Below are positions 24,238-32,903 of a stretch of DNA of 64,000 nt, in pieces. Numbering within the stretch: the first letter of the stretch is position 1; each line of letters opens with the position of its first letter. The notes under the pieces are model-generated. The model saw only the letters and a program-made list of their open reading frames with translations, was not told the origin of the DNA and ran no database searches. Origin of the DNA: Streptomyces caeruleatus (GTDB lineage: Bacteria > Actinomycetota > Actinomycetes > Streptomycetales > Streptomycetaceae); assembly GCF_001514235.1 (NCBI RefSeq), contig NZ_KQ948928.1:516428-580427 (forward strand), read 5' to 3'. The position numbers were made by a program, and so were the translations under genes.

Positions 24238-25839
24238 CTACCAGCAGGTGAGGCGGAATCCCGTGAAATCGGCCGTGAACGACGCGTCGACGAGATCCAC
24301 GGCATGGATGCCGGCCATCGCCCCGGTGAAACGCAGCTTGGAGCCGTAGTCGTCCGACAGCTTGGTGAAGTCGAGCGGCGGTCCGACCAGGGCGCGCGCA
24401 CCCTCGCGCACGTACCAGAACTGCGCCAGGCCGTCCTCGACCGTCACCCCCAGGGTCAACGGCGTGCCCGCGTCCACCTCCATGACGGCCATCTGCTGCG
24501 TCCCGAACTCCTCCCGCTCCACGAGCCTGAGCACCGTACGCCCCCCACCGCGCCACTGCTGCCCGCGCTGCCCCTCGCCCGCGGGCTCCGCCCAGGTGAG
24601 GTCGAGGCTCAGATACGCCTCCGCGTTGTACCGCAGGACCAGCCCGGCGGCCTGCGTGAAGGTACGGGGCCGCGCCTGAACGGTGACCTCGGCCTCCGCC
24701 CGGTGCTCGGTGATCCGCTGGGCCAGCAGACTGTGCGCCCACCGGGACTCGGGACCGTGCCGGCCGCGCAGCCGGATCCAGCCGGGCCGGACGCCGGCAT
24801 CGGCCCAACTCGGGTCGACCCGGCCGCGCAGGGTGCTCCAGGGCCAGCCGAGCTCCGCACCGGGCTCGGCGCCACCCGGCCCGGGCTCGGCCTCCGCCTC
24901 GACGGGAGGCGTCGACACCTCGACCTCGACGGCCGGATGCCACCCGCCGTGCCGCAGCCGCGGCCACCCGTCCTCGTCCCAGGTCACCGCCTGGATCGCG
25001 GTCTCCCGCCCGAGCGGGCAGCGCGGACCGTCCGGCGTCCGCAACGGCCGCGCGGCGAGATGGCTCATCACCCACTCACCCTCGGGCGTCTCCACCAGCT
25101 CCGCGTGTCCGGCCTTCTGCAACGGCACCGAGGCATCGTCACGCGTCGTCAGCAGCGGCCGGCTGTCGAGCTCGTACGGCCCGGTGACCGCCCGACTCCG
25201 CGCGACCAGCACCCCGTGCTCCACCCCCGTGCCGCCCTCCGCGAGCACAAGATGGAACCACCCGCCCCGCCTCAGCAGTTTCGGCCCCTCGATGAGCCGT
25301 TCGTGCTGCATCAGCAGATGCGTCTCACCGACCGGCGCGAGGGTCTCGCGATCGATCTCCGTGAGCACGATCCCGGCGAACCGCCGGCCGTCCGGGCGGT
25401 GGTCGTTCTGCAGGTTGAGCAGCCACAGCCGCCCCTCGTCGTGGAAGAGCGCGGGGTCGAACCCATGGCTGGCGATCCGCCGCGGCGGCGTCCAGGGGCC
25501 GCCGACCTCCGGGGCCGTACTGACATACGTGTCCGTGTCGAAGTACGGCGTGCCCACCGAGCGCACGACCGAGTACACCACCCAGAACCGCTCCCCGTCC
25601 CAGCTCAGCGAGGGAGCCCAGATGCCACCCGAGTCGGGGACCCCGGCGAGCGAGTCACCGGGAACGGCCCCCCGCACATGACCGGCGTACTCCCAGTGCG
25701 CCAGGTCGCGGGAGCGATGGATCGGGATCGTGGGGAACCACTCGAAGGAGCTCGTCGCCACGTAGTACCAGTCGCCGACCCGGACCAGGGAGGGGTCCGG
25801 GGCGAAACCACGGATGACCGGATTGTGCAGCAAGGTCAC
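24238..25839 (-). CDS. glycoside hydrolase family 43 protein (beta-xylosidase / alpha-L-arabinofuranosidase type)
   Basis: 533-aa cytoplasmic enzyme (no signal peptide) likely cleaving imported xylo- or arabino-oligosaccharides. GH43 five-bladed propeller: base Asp15 in FAPDPSL, the WAPSLSW strand, pKa-modulating Asp128 in GFDPALF, and acid Glu184 in LIEGPKL. From about residue 330 there is a beta-sandwich GH43_C2/DUF1349-type domain. The GTG start at 25839 overlaps the permease stop as GTGA, so translation is coupled. Intracellular location fits uptake by the adjacent ABC importer followed by hydrolysis. The precise sugar is not readable from sequence. Confidence 0.9.
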   Translation of the reverse strand: MTLLHNPVIRGFAPDPSLVRVGDWYYVATSSFEWFPTIPIHRSRDLAHWEYAGHVRGAVPGDSLAGVPDSGGIWAPSLSWDGERFWVVYSVVRSVGTPYFDTDTYVSTAPEVGGPWTPPRRIASHGFDPALFHDEGRLWLLNLQNDHRPDGRRFAGIVLTEIDRETLAPVGETHLLMQHERLIEGPKLLRRGGWFHLVLAEGGTGVEHGVLVARSRAVTGPYELDSRPLLTTRDDASVPLQKAGHAELVETPEGEWVMSHLAARPLRTPDGPRCPLGRETAIQAVTWDEDGWPRLRHGGWHPAVEVEVSTPPVEAEAEPGPGGAEPGAELGWPWSTLRGRVDPSWADAGVRPGWIRLRGRHGPESRWAHSLLAQRITEHRAEAEVTVQARPRTFTQAAGLVLRYNAEAYLSLDLTWAEPAGEGQRGQQWRGGGRTVLRLVEREEFGTQQMAVMEVDAGTPLTLGVTVEDGLAQFWYVREGARALVGPPLDFTKLSDDYGSKLRFTGAMAGIHAVDLVDASFTADFTGFRLTCW

Positions 25840-26774
25840 TTCAGGGCTCCCAGCGTCACGCCGCTCCGCCAGTAGCGCCGCATCGCGACCATCACGATCG
25901 CCATGGGGATGATGGACAGAAGCGCGCCCGTCAGGACGAGGCTGGTCACGTCGATGCCCGACTCCAGGCGCTTGCCGGACCAGTTGTACAGACCCAGGTT
26001 GAGCGTCCAGTTCTCCTCGCCCCGCAACACGGTCAACGGCAGGAAGAAGGCGTTCCAGGTGTTGACGAAGGCGAGCAGGAAGACCGTCGCACCGCCCGTC
26101 GTCATCATCCGCAGCACGATGCTGAAGAAGATCCGCAGCTCCCCGGCACCGTCGATGCGGGCCGCCTCCAGCAGCTCGAACGGGATCGTGGCCTCGGTGT
26201 ACACCTTGGCCAGATAGACGCTGAACGGGTTGATCAGACACGGGATCAGCATCGCCCACGGGGTGTCGACCATGCCGATCGCCGAGAAGAGCAGGTACAG
26301 CGGCAGGGTGAGCAGCGCGATCGGGATCAGGTAGGCCCCCACCACGGCGGCGAACACCGCGCCTCGCCCTGGGAAGTCGAAGCGCGCCAGGCCATAGCCC
26401 GTGGCGAGGGCGATGAGCGTGCCGCCGAGCGAGCCGACACCGGCGTACAGCAGCGAGTTGGCGGTCCAGCGAAGGAAGATGCCGTCCTCGTACGTGAACA
26501 CCTGTTGCAGGTTGTCCCAGAGATGCCAGCCCGAGAACCACAGCCCGTTGCTCTGGTAGAGCCCCACGCGGTCCTTGGTCGCGGCGATGATCAGCCAGTA
26601 CACGGGGAACAGACTGTAGACACTGGCCAGGACCAGGCCGAGCAGCATGAAGCGCTGCCCGCCGCGGGAGCGCGCGGCCGGGTCGGGGCGGGTACGCCGA
26701 CGCAGTCCGCCTCCGCCGGCCGGCGCGGCCGTGGTCTGCGTGCCGTTTTCCTTACGGTTGGCGGTCAGCGCCAT
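25836..26774 (-). CDS. carbohydrate ABC transporter permease, MalG type
   Basis: 312-aa inner-membrane permease with six hydrophobic segments. The EAA loop reads EAARIDGAGELRIFFSIVLR, the site that contacts the ATPase. The N-terminal 40 residues are a charged, Gly/Arg-rich cytoplasmic tail. The ATG at 26774 shares one base with the stop of the upstream permease (TGATG). No ATP-binding subunit is in this operon; Streptomyces sugar importers usually share the MsiK ATPase encoded elsewhere (established knowledge). The substrate is probably the oligosaccharide cleaved by the downstream GH43. Confidence 0.93.
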   Translation of the reverse strand: MALTANRKENGTQTTAAPAGGGGLRRRTRPDPAARSRGGQRFMLLGLVLASVYSLFPVYWLIIAATKDRVGLYQSNGLWFSGWHLWDNLQQVFTYEDGIFLRWTANSLLYAGVGSLGGTLIALATGYGLARFDFPGRGAVFAAVVGAYLIPIALLTLPLYLLFSAIGMVDTPWAMLIPCLINPFSVYLAKVYTEATIPFELLEAARIDGAGELRIFFSIVLRMMTTGGATVFLLAFVNTWNAFFLPLTVLRGEENWTLNLGLYNWSGKRLESGIDVTSLVLTGALLSIIPMAIVMVAMRRYWRSGVTLGALK

Positions 26775-27658
26775 CAGTCCGCCTCCCTCGAGGTCAGCCG
26801 GTAGAAGAGCAAGGACGCGACACCGAGGATCAAGGCGAGCAGCACCGAAAGGGCCGCGGCGTAGTGATAGTTGCCGGCGTTGAACGCCTGGTTGTAGATG
26901 ATCATGATCGGGGTGAAGCTGTCGCTGACGGTCTGCGGGGTGATGTTCCGGAACAGCGCGGGCTCGTTGAAGAGCTGCAGCATCTGGATGATCGACAGCA
27001 GCGCCGTCAGCACGAGCGCCCCGCGCACGAACGGGATCTTGATGTTCAGCGCGATCCGCAGCTCGGAGGCGCCGTCCAGCCGCGCGGCCTCGAACAGCTC
27101 CCGGGGCACGCCCTGGAGCGCCGAGTAGATGATCACCATGTTGTAGCCGATGAAGTGCCAGGTCAGCAGATTGCCGATGGCCGGCCACACCATGGACGGT
27201 GCGAAGAAGTTCCAGTCGAATCCGAAGAATTCACCGAGCGAGGTCAGGGGCCCCACCTCGGGGCTGTACAGATTGATCCACACGATGGCGGCGACGACAC
27301 CCGGGATCATGTACGGCACCAGCAGCAGAATCCGGAACCGGCCGGCCACCTTCGCGCTGACCGCGTCCAGGAACAGCGCCAGGACCAGACTGATGAGCAG
27401 CACGAACGGGATCTGCACACAGGCGAAGAGGACGACCCGCAGGATCGACGTCATGAACGCCGAGTCGGTGAGCCCGTTCTGATAGTTCTCCAGCCCCACG
27501 AACTCGGTCGTGGCACCGCCGAGCCCGAGCCCGGACTGCTTCTGCAGAAACAGCGACTGGTAGACCGCGTACCCGATCGGGAGCAGGTACAGGAAAGCGA
27601 AGCCGAGCTGGAAGGGCACCGTGAAGGCGGCACCCTTCCAGCGCTGGGAGCGAATCAT
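26774..27658 (-). CDS. carbohydrate ABC transporter permease, MalF type
   Basis: 294-aa integral membrane permease. Six transmembrane segments are evident, starting with FTVPFQLGFAFLYLLPIGYAVY. The EAA loop is EAARLDGASELRIALNIKIP, near residue 195. It forms a heterodimer with the MalG-type permease encoded next, with which it overlaps by one base. It starts with ATG at 27658, ten bases after the binding-protein stop, so the three transport genes form one operon. It lacks the long periplasmic loop of E. coli MalF, as usual in this family. Confidence 0.93.
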   Translation of the reverse strand: MIRSQRWKGAAFTVPFQLGFAFLYLLPIGYAVYQSLFLQKQSGLGLGGATTEFVGLENYQNGLTDSAFMTSILRVVLFACVQIPFVLLISLVLALFLDAVSAKVAGRFRILLLVPYMIPGVVAAIVWINLYSPEVGPLTSLGEFFGFDWNFFAPSMVWPAIGNLLTWHFIGYNMVIIYSALQGVPRELFEAARLDGASELRIALNIKIPFVRGALVLTALLSIIQMLQLFNEPALFRNITPQTVSDSFTPIMIIYNQAFNAGNYHYAAALSVLLALILGVASLLFYRLTSREAD

Positions 27659-27668
27659 CGAGTCCGCC

Positions 27669-29006
27669 TCAGCCCTTGACGCTGATGCCGCGCTGCTTCA
27701 GGTCGTTGACCGTCCACTCCTGCATGTGGTCGAGCAGATCGGTGACCTTCTGCTTCTTGCTGACGACCGCGGCCCACTCGTCCTGCATCTCCGTGAACAT
27801 CGCGGTCCAGTTCGGCCCGAAGGTCCAGTCCGTGGTGACGGTCCCCAGGCTGTCGGTGACGACCTTCTTCCCAGGCTCGTAGTTCTTCCCGAGCAGCTTC
27901 TGGGAGATCGCCTCGCTCACATACGAGTCACTGTCCTTGAGGGCCGGCATCACACCACTGCCGGTCTCCGGACTGGCCATGGTCTTCACGGCCCCGGTGT
28001 CCGTGGACATCCACAGCGCGGCCTGGGCGGCCTGCTCCTTGTTCTTGCACTGCTCGCTGACCAGCGTCAGATTGCCGCTCTGGTTGGTCGCGGCCGGCGT
28101 CTTGGCGGCCTCGCCCGCGAAGGTCGGCCACGGCGACAGCGCCCAGTCACCGAAGGACTTGGTGAAGTTCTGCACCATGCCGGACATCTGCCAGGTGGAG
28201 ATCTGCCGGGTGGCGGTCCCACCGTTGTCGTAGTTCCGCTGCACGGCCGCGTAGTCGGCGAACGACAGCTTCGAGTTCAGGTCGTTGTCGATGATCTCCT
28301 GGATCACCTTCGCGGCCTTGAGGGTGCCCTCGTCCTTGAAGTTCACCTTCCACGCGTTGCCGTCGATGGCGTACCAGTGCGCTCCGGCCTGCATAGCGAG
28401 CACCTCCAGGGTGCTCGGGTCCTCACCGGCGTAGTTGGTGATCTTGATGTCGTGCTTCTTCAGCTCCTTGCCCGCGGCGATGAAGTCGTCCCAGGTCGTC
28501 GGCGCCTTGAGCCCGTACTTGGCGAACAGGTCCGTCCGGTAGATGGTGAACGCCGGAGCCGAGGCGGTCGGCACCCCGTACACCTTCCCCTGCACCTGCC
28601 CGGTGGCCCATGACCCGGCGTTGAACTTGTCCTTCTCGCCCTCGACGTACTGGGTGATGTCGGCGAGCGCGCCCTGCGAGACCCAGCTGGTGACGTACTC
28701 ACCGGTGTTCTGCAGCAGACAGGGCGCGTTGCCCGCCTTGACGGCGTTCGTCAGCTGCTTCTGCATGGTCAGCTGGTCGGTGACCTTCGAGTACTTGAGC
28801 TGGACGTCCTTGTGCGAGGCGTTGAACGCCTTCACGACCGCCTCCTGCCCGTTGGCCCAGCCCCAGAAGTCGAGGGTGACCGGACCGGAGGAATCGGCCC
28901 CGGAGTCCTGGGAGCCGGATCCGCCACAGGCGGCGAGCAGACCGGACAGTGCGATTCCCGCGACGGCGGCGGAGGCGAACCTTCTCCGGGGGCTGGTGAA
29001 GTTCAT
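27669..29006 (-). CDS. extracellular solute-binding lipoprotein of a sugar ABC transporter
   Basis: 445-aa family-1 solute-binding protein. Lipobox GLLAAC with lipidated Cys27, then a mature protein with VTLDFWGWANGQEAVVKAF at the start, the usual first strand, and PTTWDDFIAAGKELKK, a hallmark of sugar-binding members. The ATG at 29006 follows AAGGATC; longer in-frame starts would remove the signal peptide from the N-terminus. First gene of the importer-GH43 operon. The TAAGCG-type sites upstream and the flanking LacI genes suggest substrate-induced expression. Ligand probably a hemicellulose or pectin side-chain oligosaccharide. Confidence 0.93.
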   Translation of the reverse strand: MNFTSPRRRFASAAVAGIALSGLLAACGGSGSQDSGADSSGPVTLDFWGWANGQEAVVKAFNASHKDVQLKYSKVTDQLTMQKQLTNAVKAGNAPCLLQNTGEYVTSWVSQGALADITQYVEGEKDKFNAGSWATGQVQGKVYGVPTASAPAFTIYRTDLFAKYGLKAPTTWDDFIAAGKELKKHDIKITNYAGEDPSTLEVLAMQAGAHWYAIDGNAWKVNFKDEGTLKAAKVIQEIIDNDLNSKLSFADYAAVQRNYDNGGTATRQISTWQMSGMVQNFTKSFGDWALSPWPTFAGEAAKTPAATNQSGNLTLVSEQCKNKEQAAQAALWMSTDTGAVKTMASPETGSGVMPALKDSDSYVSEAISQKLLGKNYEPGKKVVTDSLGTVTTDWTFGPNWTAMFTEMQDEWAAVVSKKQKVTDLLDHMQEWTVNDLKQRGISVKG

Positions 29007-29133
29007 CTGACCGTGATCCTTCGGAATGAGAGCGTTCTTGCGGAACGGCGGCGGCTCGGTGGCGCCGGCCAGGAACGGCGGCCGGGAAAGCGTCGGCTCG
29101 CGGTTGCGGGGGGTCGGCCAAGCGGAAGCTGTA

Positions 29134-29145
29134 GTAAGCGGTTGC
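29134..29145. promoter_or_regulatory. TAAGCGGTTGCA site upstream of the sugar-binding protein gene
   Basis: AGTAAGCGGTTGCA, a variant of the TAAGCGCTT motif, 128 bases before the binding-protein start. A second copy in inverted orientation (AAACGCTTACG) lies at 29352-29362. Both fall in the 490-base gap 29007-29496, which otherwise shows only GC-rich low-complexity DNA and a minisatellite. Confidence 0.45.
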
Positions 29146-29446
29146 AGGGACGGTAGGCCGAGGGCTCGGTTCATAGCAAGGGGTGAGCGGAAATTTGTTA
29201 CGCCGGTTTGTCCCCGCGGTTATGTCCGGCGGTGCGGGAGGCGGTTCGGTGAGGGTGTACTTACCCGCAGGTCAGGGGCTTGCGGTCGCGCCGGACGGGG
29301 CGCCGGGAGCGCTCCCAAGGGTCCAGAGGACGGCCTGGGAATCACAGCGGAAAACGCTTACGAAACAAAGTCGAACCAAGCAGCGAGGACACGAAGACGA
29401 CAGCCGGCCCGCCGGGACCCGGTGGACCTGCCCCTGACGGGCCCGC

Positions 29447-29498
29447 CGCCGGTCCCTCGCCGGTCCCTCGCCGGTCTCTCGCCGGTCCCTCGCCGGTC
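29447..29498. repeat. 11-bp tandem repeat at the 3' end of the second LacI gene
   Basis: Four copies of CGCCGGTCCCT (the third with one change) and a partial fifth running up to the stop codon of the LacI gene at 29497. Confidence 0.8.
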
Positions 29499-30588
29499 AG
29501 TCGCGCCGAGCGGCAGGCGGCCGCACGGAGTTGCGTACGACGACATGGGTGCCCAGCACCAGATGGTCGCCGTCGCCGCCCTTCCGGCGCCCGGAACCAC
29601 CCTCGCGCCGGTCGGCCACGGCACGCAGCGCCACCCGTCCCATCTCCTCGTACGGCACGTGCACGGTGGTGAGTTGGGGCGTGAGCTGTGAGGCGAGCGG
29701 GATGTCGTCGTACCCGACGATCGACACGTCGTCCGGCACCCGAAGCCCAGCGGCCCGCAAGGCCTGCATGGCCCCCGCGGCGACCACGTCGGTCCCGGCC
29801 AGCACGGCCGTGAACTCCACGCCCTCCGTCAACGCGTCCTCGACGGCCTCGTACCCGTGCTCGTAGTCGTACGGACCGTGCCGCACCATGCCCGGCTCGA
29901 AGGGCACGCCATACGCCTCGAAGGCCCGCCGAGCGCCACTCAACCGGCCCTGCGCGGTGGTGAGTTCGGCATGCCCCGGCAGCACGAGCACCCTCCGGTG
30001 ACCGGCGGACAGCAGATGGCTGGCCATGGCGTACGCGCCGCCCTCGTTGTCGTAGTCGACCGTCGTCGCCGGCACGTCGCCCTCCAGCGGGGGCCTGCCC
30101 ACCAGCACCAGATGGGATCCGGCGGCATCGAGGGAACGCGCGAACCGGGCCATGCGCAGCTGGTACTCGTCGTAGTCGTACGCCCCGCCCAGCAGCACCA
30201 CGGCCGCCACGCCCTGCTGCCGCATGAGGTTGACCAGGGCGAGCTCCCGCTCGGGATCGTCGCCCGTGGTCCCCACCAGCGAGAGCCAGCCGCGCAGCGT
30301 GGCTGCCCCCTCGACGCCCTTCGCCACATGGGCGAACGCGGCGCCGGTGATGTTGTTGATGAGGATCGCCACGGTGGGCGTACCGCCGCCGGCCAGTGAG
30401 CGGGCGTGGGCGTTGGTGACGTAGTCCAGGTCCCGGACGACCTTCATCACCCGGCGTCGCAGGTCCTCCGACACCGGGTAGTTGCCCGACAGGACACGCG
30501 ACACGCTGGCGACGGAGACGCCGGCGCGCTCCGCCACGTCCCGGATGGTGGCCCGGCCGACGTCGCCGGCCACCTTGCGCTGACTCAC
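29497..30588 (-). CDS. LacI family transcriptional regulator (second of three)
   Basis: 363-aa repressor with HTH TIRDVAERAGVSVASVSRVLSGN at residues about 14-36 and a PBP-like effector domain ending DDVSIVGYDDIPLASQLTPQLTTVHVPYEEMG. It is clearly paralogous to the third LacI protein at 44808-45860: both share TIRDVA.RAGVS, the NITGAAFAH/DITGPSFAH strand, DYDNEGGAYA and the C-terminal LGTHVVVR-SV. The GTG at 30588 is preceded by GAAGGAG at 9 bases. It stands upstream of, and co-directional with, the binding-protein operon but separated by 490 bases. Its target is either that operon or the divergent genes further upstream. Confidence 0.93.
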   Translation of the reverse strand: MSQRKVAGDVGRATIRDVAERAGVSVASVSRVLSGNYPVSEDLRRRVMKVVRDLDYVTNAHARSLAGGGTPTVAILINNITGAAFAHVAKGVEGAATLRGWLSLVGTTGDDPERELALVNLMRQQGVAAVVLLGGAYDYDEYQLRMARFARSLDAAGSHLVLVGRPPLEGDVPATTVDYDNEGGAYAMASHLLSAGHRRVLVLPGHAELTTAQGRLSGARRAFEAYGVPFEPGMVRHGPYDYEHGYEAVEDALTEGVEFTAVLAGTDVVAAGAMQALRAAGLRVPDDVSIVGYDDIPLASQLTPQLTTVHVPYEEMGRVALRAVADRREGGSGRRKGGDGDHLVLGTHVVVRNSVRPPAARRD

Positions 30589-30649
30589 CCTTGCGGCTCC
30601 TTCACCGTTGCGCCTGCGTCGGCATACGGCCGGAAAACGCGCCCCCACC

Positions 30650-30666
30650 GATACAGAAACCGTATC
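30650..30666. promoter_or_regulatory. inverted repeat GATAC-N7-GTATC upstream of the second LacI gene
   Basis: GATACAGAAACCGTATC lies 62-78 bases upstream of the GTG start in a locally AT-rich stretch. This is the right place for an autoregulatory operator or the -10/-35 region. Confidence 0.4.
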
Positions 30667-30786
30667 CCATACACCTCACCCGAGCCCTTGCCCTCTCTCC
30701 ACCCCGCCCACTGCAGGCGCACCGGCGCCGGGCAAGGGCCCACCAACCTCCACTGTCTGCCGGACACCGGCCGCGAGGGAGCCGAA

Positions 30787-30873
30787 GGGGCGCGCCGGTG
30801 TCGAGACGGCGAACGCGCGGAGGCCCGAAGGGTCGAGCACGATCGCCGTCTCGACACCGGCACAAGGCGCCCC
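30787..30873. repeat. 87-bp long-stem palindrome, MITE-like
   Basis: A perfect 19-bp inverted repeat (30794-30812 and 30843-30861, GCCGGTGTCGAGACGGCGA) with a 30-base loop, extended after a small bulge by a second 7-bp arm pair (GGGGCGC / GCGCCCC). It is noncoding, within the 752-base gap 30589-31340. Confidence 0.7.
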
Positions 30874-31033
30874 GTAGGCGACCGAGCCAGACATTCGGCA
30901 CACCAGCTGCAGGACTTGGCCATGCGACGTGCCTCGCCACAAGGCCCGGCCGTCCAACGCGCCCGGCTGCAGGCCTCGGGCCGGCAACCCGCCCAACCAG
31001 ACTTCGCCCCCGCCGCCCCTACCCGTCCCATCC

Positions 31034-31285
31034 CTGGGGGCTGCGCCCCCAGACCCCCGCTGTCGGCCCTCCGGGCCTCGTCCTCAAACGCCGGACGGGC
31101 TGAAAGTGTCTGGGCCGGTTGTAGCCCTCTGCGGGTGGGTGGGGGTTGGGGACGGTGGCTCGTCCTCGAACGCCGGACGGGCTGAAGATGTCTGGGCCGG
31201 TTGTAGCCCTCTGCGGGTGGGTGGGGGTTGGGGACGGTGGCTCGTCCTCGAACGCCGGACGGGCTGAGAGTGCCTGGGCCTGCGT
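31034..31285. repeat. intergenic repeat cluster: hairpin plus 82-bp tandem units
   Basis: A CTGGGGGC-TGC-GCCCCCAG hairpin at 31034-31052 is followed by 82-bp units starting at 31077 and 31159 and a partial third at 31241. The two full units differ at only a few bases. Each unit begins CTCGTCCTCRAACGCCGGAC, a motif I recall as abundant in Streptomyces intergenic DNA. No gene here. Confidence 0.8.
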
Positions 31286-31320
31286 CGCTCCCTAGCGGCC
31301 TTGCCCTCGTACGCCGGGCG

Positions 31321-31347
31321 GGCTTGAGAGCGCAGTGCTCTCAAGCC
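31321..31347. terminator. terminator at the 3' end of the D-2-hydroxyacid dehydrogenase gene
   Basis: An 11-bp perfect stem (GGCTTGAGAGC / GCTCTCAAGCC) with a 5-base loop straddles the stop codon at 31341. Confidence 0.75.
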
Positions 31348-32354
31348 ACCCGAGCCATATCCGCATGAACCACCTCATGCCGCAACTCCCCTCCACCCGC
31401 CACCCGCTCCAACTCCTCCACCACGATCCGCCCCAGCCGCTCCAGCTCGTTCCCGAGGGACCCGGCGATATGAGGGGTGAGGAAGACGTTGGGGAGGTGA
31501 TAGAGCGGTGACCCCGCAGGCAGCGGCTCGGGTTCGGTCACGTCGAGAACGGCGTGGAGTCGACCGGAGACGAGTTCGTCGGTCAGGGCGTCGGGGTCGA
31601 CCAGGGCGCCGCGCGAGGTGTTGATCAGTACGCCCCCGTCGCGGATGAGCCCCAGCCGGTCCCGGTCGAGCATCCGGTAGGTCTCGGGGATGTCCGGCGC
31701 GTGCAGGCTGACGATGTCGCTGTGCCGTAGGAGGTCGTCCAGCGACAGCAGTTCGGCGCCCAGTTCGGCGGCCTCGGTGGCGCTGACGTACGGGTCGTGC
31801 AGGAGGACCGTGAAGTCGAACGGCTGGAGGAGCTCCAGGAGCCGGCGGCCGACCCGGGAGGCCCCGATGACGCCGACGCGGCGGCCGACGTTGCCGATCG
31901 CGGCGGTTTCGCGCTGCGTCGGGTAGGCGTGTGAGCTGCGGAAACGCTCGCGGTGGCCGAAGGTGTCCTTTCCGGCGAGCAGGATCATGGCGAGGGTGTA
32001 CTCGGCGACCGGGAGGGCGTTGCCGGTGACCGCGCTGGAGACCGTGACGCCGGCTTTCCAGAGCGCGTCGCCGACGAGCGAGCGGACCGAGCCGGCGGCG
32101 TGCAGTACGGCGCGCAGTCCGGGTGCGGCGGCGAGGAGGTCGGCGTCGAGGTGGGGGCAGCCCCAGCCGGTGATCAGTACCTCGGCCCCGGCGAGGGCCT
32201 CGGCCGCGGCCGGGTCGGTGAAGTCCTGTACGACGAGGGCGGGGTCGATCTGGGCCGCCTGCCTCAGCCGGGCCATGAGCGGTGGGGGGAAGAGCAGGGG
32301 GAGGTGCACCGGGTCCATGGCGAACACGGCCCTCGGCGGGTGCGGGCTGGGCAT
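31341..32354 (-). CDS. D-2-hydroxyacid dehydrogenase family protein
   Basis: 337-aa NAD(P)-dependent dehydrogenase of the phosphoglycerate/glyoxylate reductase family. It has a Rossmann motif VGVIGASRVGRRLLELL near residue 160 and the catalytic triad Arg in NTSRGALVD, Glu in DVTEPEPLP and His in LTPHIAGS. The ATG at 32354 has CAGGAG about 7 bases upstream. It is divergent from the polyuronide operon across 549 bases, suggesting a role in catabolism of a sugar-acid product, such as reduction of a 2-oxo acid. This is inference; the substrate cannot be read. Confidence 0.9.
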   Translation of the reverse strand: MPSPHPPRAVFAMDPVHLPLLFPPPLMARLRQAAQIDPALVVQDFTDPAAAEALAGAEVLITGWGCPHLDADLLAAAPGLRAVLHAAGSVRSLVGDALWKAGVTVSSAVTGNALPVAEYTLAMILLAGKDTFGHRERFRSSHAYPTQRETAAIGNVGRRVGVIGASRVGRRLLELLQPFDFTVLLHDPYVSATEAAELGAELLSLDDLLRHSDIVSLHAPDIPETYRMLDRDRLGLIRDGGVLINTSRGALVDPDALTDELVSGRLHAVLDVTEPEPLPAGSPLYHLPNVFLTPHIAGSLGNELERLGRIVVEELERVAGGGELRHEVVHADMARVA

Positions 32355-32396
32355 GACTCTCCTGAGGCGCTGGGTTGAGATGCTGTCGAGATGCGG

Positions 32397-32429
32397 GGTA
32401 GAAACAGTTTCAGAAAGCGTCTTCTACCG
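32397..32429. promoter_or_regulatory. nested palindromes upstream of the hydroxyacid dehydrogenase gene
   Basis: GGTAGAA (32397-32403) pairs with TTCTACC (32423-32429). They enclose the perfect 11-base palindrome GAAACAGTTTC and an AGAAAGCGTCTTCT element, 43-75 bases upstream of the start codon. A good operator candidate. Confidence 0.5.
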
Positions 32430-32558
32430 TAGATCTGCCAGGAGACTCGGTCAATCGGTCGGATGAAGAGGCGCGTTTCCCGAAGCTGTCATCGGCTACC
32501 GCGGTGGCGTACCGCTCGCCGAGCGGTCTCACCGGGTGTGTTCCGAAATCGGTTACTA

Positions 32559-32602
32559 GGTGTTCCTGGTGTTCCAGGTGTTCCAGGTGTCCAGGCGTTC
32601 CG
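32559..32602. repeat. 9-bp tandem repeat (GGTGTTCCA)
   Basis: Five imperfect copies of GGTGTTCCA in the divergent intergenic region 32355-32903. A minus-strand frame across it would encode LEHLEHQEH, but it has no convincing start or homology and I do not call it. Confidence 0.75.
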
Positions 32603-32636
32603 GCGGGTTTCGGTCCGGTCGTGGGTCTGCGTAGAC

Positions 32637-32644
32637 AACCGGTT
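32637..32644. promoter_or_regulatory. AACCGGTT palindrome, distal operator of the polyuronide operon
   Basis: GACAACCGGTTTCC, a half-conserved copy of the GCAACCGGTTGC site, 260 bases upstream of the binding-protein start. Confidence 0.45.
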
Positions 32645-32814
32645 TCCATCGGTCGGATTCCAGCCGTCGGCTCAACATCCCAGGTCAGGCGCGCTCTTCC
32701 TGCCGCCTCATACCCCTGCCGCCCATGAAGCCGAGGTTACAAAGACTTTTCGAAAATCCGTCAAGCCTCTTGACGTGCCCCCCGCCCCAGAAGAGGCTCT
32801 GCCCCAACGCCATA

Positions 32815-32826
32815 GCAACCGGTTGC
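32815..32826. promoter_or_regulatory. GCAACCGGTTGC palindrome, proximal operator of the polyuronide operon
   Basis: A perfect 12-bp palindrome 78 bases upstream of the first gene. Its core also occurs at 32637 and upstream of the third LacI gene (45897), which suggests that this regulator binds here. Confidence 0.6.
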
Positions 32827-32903
32827 CAAGTTGGCTGGTTCATGACCGGCAGGCCGCTCATTGGCCGACATATCGAACGAACTGAGCAGGAGGTGGTGCG
32901 CTC

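Noticed and set aside
31034..31285. Tandem repeats considered as a CRISPR array
   Set aside because: Units are 82-bp near-identical blocks without unique spacers, and no cas genes are present.
32410..32649. A 79-codon minus-strand frame containing LEHLEHQEH
   Set aside because: The repetitive stretch comes from the 9-bp tandem repeat. There is no ribosome site, and it lies across a divergent promoter region with operator-like palindromes.
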